Source: DATLAN01 sp035527455
Lineage (GTDB): Bacteria; Planctomycetota; Planctomycetia; Pirellulales; Thermoguttaceae
Reading direction: 5' to 3'
NCBI GenBank assembly: GCA_035527455.1
Contig: DATLAN010000603.1
Span: forward strand, 1-6,961
Length of the DNA stretch: 6,961 bases
In this document: positions 1 through 6,156 of the stretch, piece after piece
Layout: the number at the start of each line of letters is the position of its first letter
How positions within the stretch are numbered: position 1 is the stretch's first letter
Program-made: the position numbers and the translations under genes
The notes under the pieces: generated by a model
The model's input: the letters and a program-made list of their open reading frames with translations, nothing else
The model's database searches: none
What the model was told of the DNA's origin: nothing

Positions 1-187
1 GCCCACCAACGCCGACAGAGATCGCAAGTGCTCGACAAGCCGCGAAGCCCCAAGCCGTTTCGAAAAACCGCCCCAAGGCGGTTGCGCTAGCGGTACGCGC
101 GTACGTGAAATTCACCCGTTCCCATATGGCAGCTTTATTCCCCGCCCGGCGAAAGTGGTTCGCGGCAAGTGCCCCAAGCGGCCACTT
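1..187. other. Intergenic region beyond the propeller gene
   Basis: No convincing gene was found here. Besides the terminator at 61-83 it holds an 8-bp palindrome, CGCTAGCG (85-92), and a 12-bp perfect palindrome, GTACGCGCGTAC (93-104), side by side just before the terminator in the direction of transcription. These may be chance or weak protein-binding sites. The short plus-strand reading frames that begin here run antisense into the large gene and show no protein-like features. Confidence 0.6.
61..83 (-). terminator. Intrinsic (rho-independent) terminator downstream of the propeller-protein gene
   Basis: Read on the minus strand there is a perfect 7-bp stem, AACCGCC pairing with GGCGGTT (positions 77-83 with 66-72). 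The loop is 4 nt (73-76). The two stem-end A residues of the plus strand and the three following ones give a run of five U in the transcript (67-63). It lies about 105 bases beyond the stop codon of the large secreted protein and is correctly oriented to end that transcript. The hairpin and U-run are seen directly; termination activity is inferred. Confidence 0.75.
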
Positions 188-3100
188 CTACTCGGCGATG
201 ACCTCGATTCCGCAGAGGATCGGCGGTTTGTCGCCGCGTGGCGTCAGTGTAATCTTCAACTGGTGGTCGGCCTTCACGCCCTTGAACTCCTGCATCACCG
301 CGCGGCGCACGCCCCCGGCCTCTCGGACGACGTCGAAATCCTTCAGCAGTTCTTTTCCTTGAAGCGAAATGCCAAAGACCCTCTGACCCGGCCTGAGGTT
401 CTCAACCTCGGCGAAGTGCAGCCGGACGGTGTAGAGCCGCTCGTTGCCAGCCTCTTTAGTGAGCGCGAGCGTCACGTCGGTGACGCCGATCGCACCGGAG
501 GCGGCCACCCATGCGAACTCCCCGTTTTCGGCGTCCGCTTCAGTCAACAGGCTGTGGTTGCGGAAGAAAGCGACGTTGCCCGGCTGAACGTCGACCGGGA
601 TGTTGGGTGACGCCCCGCCCGTGCTGGGCACGTCCATCCAGAGCGTGCCGTTGTCCCCCCGCCGGTCGCCGGGCGCGCCCAAGTTGATCCCGACTTGCCG
701 GATCGGCTTGCCGTCCCAGTCGAACGAATTGAAGGTCCACGTCTCCACGCCGGGATCGTGGAACAACGCCAGCGACGTCTGGTTCTGGTAGTTGCACGTG
801 CAGGTTCGAGTATACTCCGGCGCGTTGACCAGCCCGCCGGCGACGATCAGGTTCGAGGTGCAACCCGACTTGAACCCGCCCAAGTTCCCAGTCCCCCCGT
901 TGTTGGCCATGTCGAAATACCCGGCCGCCCCCGAGCGGAACGTAATCAGGTTCTCGCTTGCCACGGCCGTGTTGCAGCCGTAGTTCCGCGTGAACCGCCA
1001 CGGCATCGGTTCGCCCGTGAGCGGGTGTTCTTGCATCTTCGGCTCGCCTGTCAGAAGTGAAAGGGCGGGACCCTGTAGAATAATCGAATCGCGGTGCAGC
1101 AGGCAGGGCCCGGCCACGCTGATCGGAAGGTTCTTCCAGAGGACCGTTCCGTCCTTGCCACGATACGCGACCATGCCGGTCGGCGACTCGTCTCTGGCCC
1201 GATCGCGGCTTCGGCTGCCGGACTGCAACAGTACGTCGTGCTGAAGCGAGTAGTTCAGAAACGTGCCGAAGACGTCCTCGCCGGTACTCCAGATTTCCTT
1301 GCCGGAGCGCGTATCCAGGGCCATCAGCCGCGGCTTGAAGCTCTCCGCGGTCAGGCCGCGGCGTTGCAGGGCGTCCTGCTTCGCCTGCGAGAGTCCGTCA
1401 ATGCAGAAGACCATGCCCGCGGCCACCGCAATGTTGTTGTGCCGAAAGTTGTACTTTGCGTCGCGGGTCCAAATCACCTCGCCCGACTCGCGGTTCATAA
1501 CCACCAGTTGTTTGCTGGCCGAGGAGTAAGCTGTGGGCGTGAACAGGTCCACGTCGTTTCTCGGTTCCGGCTCGGGCTTGACGGGTCTCGGTTCCGGCTC
1601 GGGCTTGACGGGTTTTTTGCGGCGGCCGGTGACGCCTCTGGCCGCCTGCACGTCGTTTCTCGGTTCCGGCTCGGGCTTGACGGGTGTTGACGTGGCGATC
1701 AGCAGATTCTCCCATGCGCCGACGTACCCCCAGGTGGGCGCCTTGCCGTTGGCATCGGCCGGCAGTGTGAACTCCTTGATCGTCGTGCCGGTGGCCGCGT
1801 CGAGCCGAAGGATCTTTTCGCCGTAGACGACGTAGACCGAGTCGGCCAGCGATACGTAGTTGGAGCCGATCTCGCCGGCGCCCGGCTGGTGATTCGTGTT
1901 GTTGTAGAACTGGCCCAGGCCCGGCAGGCTGCGTTGCCAGAGGAGCGCGCCGGTGTAGATGTCGATACCGCGGATCATATCGGCGCCTTCGATAAACAGG
2001 CGGCCTTCAGCCACCTGCGGCGAGGGGCCGTGACCGTGCCGCGGCAGCACTGCGCCGTTGGGCGGCCCGTTGCCGAACCACAACAGGCCCAGCGGCGCCT
2101 TGGCGCGCTTGTCATTCGACACGACACTGTTGCCCGCGTCGGCGTAATTGTGGGTCCAATCGGCCGCACCGGGTAGCGGGCCTTCGCGAACAAGAAGCGA
2201 CTGCCCCTGACCGCGCGGTTCAACCTTCGCGCCGACCAGTTCGGCTTGCTTCGCCAGTCCCTCGAGTTCTTTCGACTCGATAGGCAGTACGGCTTCGCCT
2301 CCGTACGGACGCAACGCGCGGAAGACGGCGTTGACCAGCGGCACGCCCTGATCCACTCCAGCCGCATCGCGGTCGGCCACAATCACCCTTTTCGCCAGGT
2401 AGGGAGGCAACGGGTGCCCGACCGGGTCTCCGGCCGGGTTGCCGACGTGGGCCGAGACGCGAACGCCGTAGAATCCCGCTTCAGTCATCCGGCGGCGGAA
2501 AGCGTCGATCTTGTTCGCGTCGGGATCGATCACGATGACGTAGAACCGTGAATTCGCGAGCATGTCAGCCACCTCATCGCCGTTGCCGAGACCGAAAAAG
2601 ACGCAGTAGCCTTCGCCGGCGATCTTCGCGTCGGGCAGGTCACGGTTATACTTCTTCGGCTCGGCCGTTTCTTTCCCGCCGAAGCAGTAGACGCACCCCG
2701 TGGTGGTGACGACGAACAGCTTGTCGTCGGCCGCGAGCACGGTCCAGACGTTGCCCTGGACGTCGGCGAACCAGCCGTCACTTGCGGTGATCTGGTCGGC
2801 GCCGGGCGTGAAGGTCCGCGAGCCGGCCCGGATCGGAACCGGGCCGTGTTCGGTGCGTCCGCCGCCCTTGTCGCCGAAGCTGAAAGAGAGCAACTGCCCC
2901 GTCTTCAGATCGAAAGTCCCGGGTGACGTTCGACCGCCCGGTGCGACCAAGCCGGCCTGGGTCACGGCCAGATGCCCCCGCGGGACAAGGCCGCCGAACG
3001 ACGGGGCCCCGTGTGGATGCGTCTGGTACGTCGACCCAAGCGTGCTGTTGGTCCAGGTGGGCTGACCGGTTTCCGCGCTGACCGCGTAGACGAAGATTCC

Positions 3101-3682
3101 CATAAACGGCCAAACGCCGGCGGTCAGGTAAACGGTTCCGTCGTGCAGCACCGGCCCGCCGCGGACCGGCCACGTGGAAATCAGCCGCTCGTTGCCCAGG
3201 ACGTTCCGTTCGATCGGCGCAGCCCGGAATCGCCACAACTGCGTGCCCTTTTCCGCATCGAGGCAATACAGATACCCGTCGTCCGATGCGGCGTAGAGTC
3301 TCCCCTTATCGACGATCGGGGCGAAGCGGACCGGGCCACCGGTATAGAACCGCCAACGCTCGGCGCCGGTCTCCGTATCGTAGGCGGTGACCGTGTCGGT
3401 CACCATCGAGGGCACGAAGAGCATCTTGCCGGCCGCCACCGGCGAATAAGAAACGTCGAACCGTAGCGCCGGCTGATTCTGCGGCCATGCCGGCCGCGGC
3501 TGGGGCAATTGGCGCGTCCACTGAAGGTGCAGCTTCGTCGGCAATTCGTCCGGCGACGTGGCCGACCGGGCTGCATCGTATCGCCACTGCGGCCAGTCGC
3601 CGGCATGGGCCGCGGTGGAAATCGACACAAAGACGCATGCGACGAAACTCCAAAATGTCCGGGAGGAAACAAGTGTATTCAT
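188..3682 (-). CDS. Exported PQQ-like beta-propeller protein with internal methyltransferase-like domain and C-terminal malectin-like domain
   Basis: Large exported protein, about 1164 residues from the ATG at 3682. Residues 1-27 form a signal peptide (hydrophobic core SFVACVFVSIS, cleavage after AHA). Residues 29-340 carry propeller repeats of the PQQ/BamB type, such as TVTAYDTETGAERW and YLYCLDAEKGTQLW. Residues 358-500 resemble a class I SAM-methyltransferase fold (FGLGNGDEVADML, then VIDPDANKI). A second propeller spans about 505-900. It is interrupted at 667-711 by a Lys/Pro/Glu-rich insert with three identical repeats. A Cys-containing segment (CTCNYQNQTSLAL, 961-973) follows. The last ~135 residues look like a malectin-type carbohydrate-binding domain (YTVRLHFAEVE, RVFGISLQGKELLKDFD). 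The ATG at 3682 has GGAG 10 bases upstream; an ATG at 3706 is also possible. This architecture fits Planctomycetota envelope proteins. Substrate and function are unknown, and PQQ binding or SAM activity is not shown. Confidence 0.88.
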   Translation of the reverse strand: MNTLVSSRTFWSFVACVFVSISTAAHAGDWPQWRYDAARSATSPDELPTKLHLQWTRQLPQPRPAWPQNQPALRFDVSYSPVAAGKMLFVPSMVTDTVTAYDTETGAERWRFYTGGPVRFAPIVDKGRLYAASDDGYLYCLDAEKGTQLWRFRAAPIERNVLGNERLISTWPVRGGPVLHDGTVYLTAGVWPFMGIFVYAVSAETGQPTWTNSTLGSTYQTHPHGAPSFGGLVPRGHLAVTQAGLVAPGGRTSPGTFDLKTGQLLSFSFGDKGGGRTEHGPVPIRAGSRTFTPGADQITASDGWFADVQGNVWTVLAADDKLFVVTTTGCVYCFGGKETAEPKKYNRDLPDAKIAGEGYCVFFGLGNGDEVADMLANSRFYVIVIDPDANKIDAFRRRMTEAGFYGVRVSAHVGNPAGDPVGHPLPPYLAKRVIVADRDAAGVDQGVPLVNAVFRALRPYGGEAVLPIESKELEGLAKQAELVGAKVEPRGQGQSLLVREGPLPGAADWTHNYADAGNSVVSNDKRAKAPLGLLWFGNGPPNGAVLPRHGHGPSPQVAEGRLFIEGADMIRGIDIYTGALLWQRSLPGLGQFYNNTNHQPGAGEIGSNYVSLADSVYVVYGEKILRLDAATGTTIKEFTLPADANGKAPTWGYVGAWENLLIATSTPVKPEPEPRNDVQAARGVTGRRKKPVKPEPEPRPVKPEPEPRNDVDLFTPTAYSSASKQLVVMNRESGEVIWTRDAKYNFRHNNIAVAAGMVFCIDGLSQAKQDALQRRGLTAESFKPRLMALDTRSGKEIWSTGEDVFGTFLNYSLQHDVLLQSGSRSRDRARDESPTGMVAYRGKDGTVLWKNLPISVAGPCLLHRDSIILQGPALSLLTGEPKMQEHPLTGEPMPWRFTRNYGCNTAVASENLITFRSGAAGYFDMANNGGTGNLGGFKSGCTSNLIVAGGLVNAPEYTRTCTCNYQNQTSLALFHDPGVETWTFNSFDWDGKPIRQVGINLGAPGDRRGDNGTLWMDVPSTGGASPNIPVDVQPGNVAFFRNHSLLTEADAENGEFAWVAASGAIGVTDVTLALTKEAGNERLYTVRLHFAEVENLRPGQRVFGISLQGKELLKDFDVVREAGGVRRAVMQEFKGVKADHQLKITLTPRGDKPPILCGIEVIAE
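1551..1685 (-). repeat. Three identical 27-bp in-frame repeats encoding a Lys-Pro-Glu linker
   Basis: Cores at 1560-1586, 1587-1613 and 1659-1685 are identical 27-mers. The first two are in direct tandem. The first and third also share a further 10 bases on the low-coordinate side (1550-1586 and 1649-1685), so their identity covers 37 bp at a spacing of 99 bp. All spacings are multiples of three. Each copy encodes PVKPEPEPR or a shifted version of it (residues about 667-711), and two copies are followed by NDV. The insert joins two propeller segments. It looks like a recent in-frame duplication rather than old protein divergence, because the nucleotides have not drifted. Confidence 0.85.
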
Positions 3683-3706
3683 TGCGACGGGGCTCCGTTT
3701 GTTCAT

Positions 3707-4006
3707 GCTTGGCCATTTCCGGCGGGGTGGGCGTGGGATGGAGTGTGGATGCCAGCAGTATACGACAACGGCGCGTTCCGCGAAACCAAAACGCGGCACA
3801 AAGCTTACCCCGGTCGCCAGACCGTCCCGGAGTTGGTAAAGGGGTCGGGAGTCTTTACATGGACACCAATGGCGCGCACCGGACATCCTACTCGTCCGAT
3901 TCAGCCAGCCTCTCCTGCCGGGCGGTGGCCAGGTCGCGGCGGATCACCCGCCTTAGCGCGGCACAGCCGCAAACATAGGATCTTTTCACAGCCTCGGGCT
4001 CGATTC
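3707..4006. other. 300-base gap between the PDZ gene and the propeller gene
   Basis: No credible gene. The frame of the propeller protein stays open up to 3886, but its extra N-terminal residues precede the signal peptide and are probably leader sequence. The region has a short hairpin (CGGTC/GACCG at 3811-3815 and 3820-3824) enclosed by TTACC/GGTAA (3805-3809 and 3836-3840), and a second 5-bp stem around 3938-3953. Neither is followed by a U-run, so neither looks like a terminator. A candidate -10 is at 3758-3763. Confidence 0.6.
3758..3763 (-). promoter_or_regulatory. Possible -10 element for the propeller-protein gene
   Basis: On the minus strand the hexamer is TATACT, five of six matches to the sigma-70 -10 consensus. 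It lies 51 bases before the ATG at 3706 and 75 before the one at 3682. The 16-18-base position upstream has no good -35 (TTTCGC at 17 bases). The roughly 300-base gap after the PDZ gene makes a separate promoter reasonable. No convincing ECF-type GGAAC...GTC pair was seen at correct spacing. Confidence 0.3.
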
Positions 4007-4714
4007 TCAACCCGTGGGTGAAGTCTCCGGCTGCTGGAGCTTCGGCAGCAGCGCCCGGGGCGCGGACTTCGGCGGCGTTTCCAGCAACTCGAGCTTCTTC
4101 AGCAGCACTTCCGGGACGCCGCTTCGCTGCTGGTCGGTGTTGATCGGGCCGGAGAAGAGGGTCGTGCCCTGGGCGTCTTTGGCCACCAGGTACTTGCCCC
4201 GATCGTCGGTTGTGAGGATCAGGACGTGCCGGTCGTCCTCGTAGCTGGCCGAGAAACTGGTCCGCCCGGACGGCCGGATCAGCCACTGGACCAGCTCGTT
4301 GGGCGGCACGTCGGCCACGGGGATTTCCCGCTGGTTCAGTACGGCCGTGAAGGTCAGCGGCTCACCCGCTCGCATCACCCGCAGGTCGATCGCGTCGCCG
4401 GGCCGTCGCATGCGGGTAAGCACGCGAAACTGCCGATCGTTGATCAGGAGCTGGTCGCCGAGCCGGACCAAGACGTCGAAACGCTTCAGACCGGCCGACG
4501 CGGCAGGCGAGCCCGCCAGGACGTGATGCACCGTCAACCCGACCCCGTCGGGCAGCCCCGTGCCGGCGCGCTCTTCGGGCGTCGCCTCCATGGTCGCGAT
4601 TCCCAGAAACGGCACGATTTGCGTTTCCACGTTCCCGTCCGGCGGGTCGGCAAACGTCGCCGCACAGAGCAGCGGCAGCGTAACGAACGTTATCAGGATG
4701 AGGCGTTTGTTCAT
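4007..4714 (-). CDS. Exported PDZ-domain protein of the sigma/anti-sigma cluster
   Basis: A 235-residue protein with an N-terminal signal peptide (MNKRLILITFVTLPLLCAAT, cleavage likely after ATFA near residue 22). One PDZ domain covers about residues 36-127. It includes the ligand-loop region FLGIA, the GSPAASAGLKRFDVLVRLGDQ core typical of PDZ domains of the HtrA type, and a final strand near LTFTAVL. No protease domain or catalytic Ser/His/Asp triad is present, so this is a binding protein, not a DegS/HtrA protease. The C-terminal part (about 150-212) is a strand-rich stretch (HVLILTTDDRGKYLVAKDAQG), followed by a Leu/Pro-rich tail. The start is supported by GAGGA seven bases upstream. It lies 28 bases after the membrane protein, so co-transcription is likely. 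Inferred role: extracytoplasmic partner that binds peptides and affects the anti-sigma-like protein. Confidence 0.85.
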   Translation of the reverse strand: MNKRLILITFVTLPLLCAATFADPPDGNVETQIVPFLGIATMEATPEERAGTGLPDGVGLTVHHVLAGSPAASAGLKRFDVLVRLGDQLLINDRQFRVLTRMRRPGDAIDLRVMRAGEPLTFTAVLNQREIPVADVPPNELVQWLIRPSGRTSFSASYEDDRHVLILTTDDRGKYLVAKDAQGTTLFSGPINTDQQRSGVPEVLLKKLELLETPPKSAPRALLPKLQQPETSPTG

Positions 4715-4742
4715 CGCCGTGTCCTCGGTAAAGGTTGCCCGA

Positions 4743-5291
4743 TCAGTTGTATTGCAGCGGTACCAGCACTTCCTGCCGGCTGGGGATGTTCCATTCGATG
4801 TGGACGTTGTTCGGTTCGTCGATCCATCGCACGTGGCGCACGACCTGGTGCGACACGCGGCGCATCGGCGGGGCCTCGTCGCGGAGGACGACCTCCTGCT
4901 GCCCGGACGCCGGCACCGACCAAAGCTGCTCGATGCAAATCGGCTGCGACGGCCGATCCTGCGGCTCTTTCACCGAGGGCAGGTCCTCCGGTTCCTCCGG
5001 TTGCGGCACCGCTTCGGCCACCGCGGGACCCCCGCGCGGCGCGATCGGTTCTCTCGCCAAATCCCCCTCGGGATTTCGCAGCAGCATCACGACGAGTCCG
5101 GCGGCCAACGCCGCGGCTGCCGCCACCGCGGCGCCGATCTTCCAACGCCGCCGCACGACCGCACGCGCCGGCCATACGCTCGCCAGGCGGTCGTCCAACT
5201 CCGACGAGGGCCGGCGCAGCGGCAAATCGCGGATCAGGTCCTCGATCCCCTGGAGGTCTTCTCCGCCGAAATCGATCTCTTCCCGGTTCAT
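4743..5291 (-). CDS. Single-pass membrane protein, probable anti-sigma factor or sensor for the adjacent ECF sigma
   Basis: A 182-residue protein. It has an acidic N-terminal ~45 residues, a basic stretch (ARAVVRRRWK, 42-51), one hydrophobic helix (about 52-71, Ala/Val/Leu-rich) and a ~110-residue C-terminal part. The basic flank before the helix predicts the N-terminus inside and the C-terminus outside. The exported part starts with a Pro/Glu-rich linker (about 80-110) and ends in a strand-like region (VRHVRWIDEPNNVHIEW). No HxxxCxxC zinc motif of the classic ZAS anti-sigma type is present. The ATG overlaps the sigma stop by four bases (ATGA), with GAGGGG five bases upstream, so translation is probably coupled and the two proteins made in similar amounts. 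Position and topology suggest an anti-sigma factor. Sequence alone does not prove it, because no known anti-sigma domain was recognised. Confidence 0.8.
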   Translation of the reverse strand: MNREEIDFGGEDLQGIEDLIRDLPLRRPSSELDDRLASVWPARAVVRRRWKIGAAVAAAAALAAGLVVMLLRNPEGDLAREPIAPRGGPAVAEAVPQPEEPEDLPSVKEPQDRPSQPICIEQLWSVPASGQQEVVLRDEAPPMRRVSHQVVRHVRWIDEPNNVHIEWNIPSRQEVLVPLQYN

Positions 5292-5767
5292 ATCGACCCC
5301 TCAATCGTTTCTTTGATTCGCTCCAGTGCCCGGCGGTATCGGCTGGCGACCGTCTGCAACGGCTCGCCGAGGGTCTCGGCGATCTGCCGGAACGTCAGTC
5401 CCGCGTGGATCCGCAACACCACCGTCTGCCGCTGGTCCGGCGGCAAGGCCTCCACCGCGCGGCGGACGAGTTGCCCTTGTTCCCCGCTCTGTGCCGCCAA
5501 CACCGGATCGGACCACTCGCTGTCGAAAACCGACACGGCCGCCGCGGGCGGTTTGCGGCGACGCATCTGGTCCAACGCCGCGTTGCGGACCGAAGCAAAC
5601 ACGTAAGCCACCGGGTCGCCGCCCGGCTTCTTCTCCGACCGCCAAAGCCGCACCACCGCGTCGTGGACGGCGTCCTCGGCCAGGTCGGGGCACCCGGTGA
5701 TCGACAGCGCCAGCGTGAACAGACCTTGCCGATGGTCTCGATAAATCCGCTCGAGATGTTGCTGCAC
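5288..5767 (-). CDS. ECF RNA polymerase sigma factor (second of two)
   Basis: A 159-residue sigma-70-family factor of the extracytoplasmic type, with regions 2 and 4 only. Region 2 is about residues 5-72: LERIYRDHRQGLFTLALSI, then AEDAVHDAVVRLW for core binding and -10 recognition, then AYVFASVRNAALDQMRRR. Region 4 is about 103-152: ALPPDQRQTVVLRIHAGLTF, then the helix-turn-helix RQIAETLGEPLQTVASRYRR that reads the -35. The start is a GTG. The frame upstream is open only to a stop at 5825-5827 and contains no ATG. The Shine-Dalgarno match is weak (GAGACG 5 bases before the start), so translation may be modest. It is directly coupled to the membrane protein that follows, the usual arrangement of an ECF sigma and its regulator. 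It shows only family-level similarity to the other sigma factor upstream. Confidence 0.9.
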   Translation of the reverse strand: MQQHLERIYRDHRQGLFTLALSITGCPDLAEDAVHDAVVRLWRSEKKPGGDPVAYVFASVRNAALDQMRRRKPPAAAVSVFDSEWSDPVLAAQSGEQGQLVRRAVEALPPDQRQTVVLRIHAGLTFRQIAETLGEPLQTVASRYRRALERIKETIEGSI

Positions 5768-5893
5768 CTTCGCGTCTCGTGGTCTCTCCCAGTCTTGCCC
5801 GAGCGCTACCGTCCGGTTCTTGTATCATGCAATGGGACAGCATTTCTACGCGCCAGTATCAATCTCGCACGTTGGGGGGGACGCTGTCAAGGG
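5768..5893 (-). promoter_or_regulatory. Leader and possible promoter region of the second sigma factor
   Basis: On the minus strand a perfect TTGACA lies at 5890-5885, four bases beyond the edge of the repeat element. No -10 match exists at 16-18 bases. The nearest TATA-like hexamer, GATACT, is 24 bases on, which is too far for a normal sigma-70 promoter. A seven-G run on the plus strand (about 5874-5880) lies in between. A second GATACA-like hexamer occurs near 5822-5827, also without a good -35. So the TTGACA may be a chance match or part of a non-standard promoter. An ECF autoregulatory site was looked for (GAACC near 5815) but has no partner at suitable spacing. Confidence 0.25.
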
Positions 5894-6156
5894 TTGGTAG
5901 TTGTCAGTTGTCAGTTGTCAGCTTTTGGTTTTCAGTTGTCAGTTGTCAGTTGTTGGGGAGGATCGCTGGGAAACGGAAGGGTCTCAACCGGAATCGAACG
6001 CCCGCCGACTGCGGTCGGCGGGGTCGTCCCCCCCGGAACGCAGTCCGGGGGCGTTTGTTTCATGGGTCTCGCGTTCCCATCCCCAACCCCCGTCAACACA
6101 CTCGTCACTGACAACTGACAACTGACAACTGACAACTGAAAACTGACAACTAACCC
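5894..6156. repeat. Palindromic repeat element with inverted heptamer-repeat arms and a hairpin core
   Basis: The left arm (5894-5956) is nine units of seven bases in strict register. Five are TTGTCAG exactly, one is TTTTCAG and the rest are degenerate. The right arm (about 6094-6156) is the same unit in the opposite strand: CTGACAA repeated, exact at 6108-6135 and 6143-6149, with CTGAAAA at 6136-6142 and CTAACCC at the edge. The outer ends GGGTT (5891-5895) and AACCC (6152-6156) are also inverted. Between the arms is a core with two GC-rich hairpins (separate entry). No transposase and no obvious target-site duplication were seen. The right edge supplies the stop codon of the upstream sigma gene. 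From memory, translated TTGTCAG arrays (QLSVVSCQLSVVS) appear as spurious proteins in several bacterial phyla, so this is probably a dispersed, non-coding genomic repeat. Nonautonomous transposition is one possibility. Confidence 0.8.
5995..6057. repeat. Twin-hairpin core with complementary loops and an alternative long hairpin
   Basis: Hairpin 1 is a perfect 9-bp stem (6001-6009 with 6014-6022) and a TGCG loop. Hairpin 2 is a perfect 8-bp stem (6030-6037 with 6044-6051) and an ACGCAG loop. The loops are complementary (CTGCG at 6009-6013, CGCAG at 6039-6043), so they could pair with each other. Alternatively, 5995-6013 pairs with 6039-6057 along 19 positions with 16 Watson-Crick pairs, one G-T wobble and two mismatches. 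The two folds exclude each other. The core lies in the spacer between two sigma genes and would be carried in a readthrough transcript. Pairings are read directly from the bases; a switching role is speculation. Confidence 0.75.

Noticed and set aside
1398..1715. Minus-strand 105-residue frame with RARAGTE repeats
   Set aside because: It is an out-of-frame reading of the same 27-bp repeats inside the propeller gene.
3805..3840. Hairpin as a terminator after the PDZ gene
   Set aside because: The stem is short (5 bp) and no U-run follows on either strand, so there is no support for intrinsic termination.
3683..3886. N-terminal extension of the propeller protein (68 more residues)
   Set aside because: The extra residues would bury the signal peptide. 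They lack family-like features and cover the putative promoter. The ATG at 3682 (or 3706) directly precedes a normal signal peptide.
4226..6118. A 630-residue plus-strand open frame antisense to the PDZ, membrane and second sigma genes
   Set aside because: It is an antisense shadow in GC-rich DNA. It is Arg/Pro/Ala-rich without domains, runs across three well-supported opposite-strand genes and into the repeat element, and its end is translated heptamer repeat.
5894..6156. CRISPR array
   Set aside because: The repeats are 7 bases in direct tandem with no spacers, arranged as two inverted arms. There are no cas genes.
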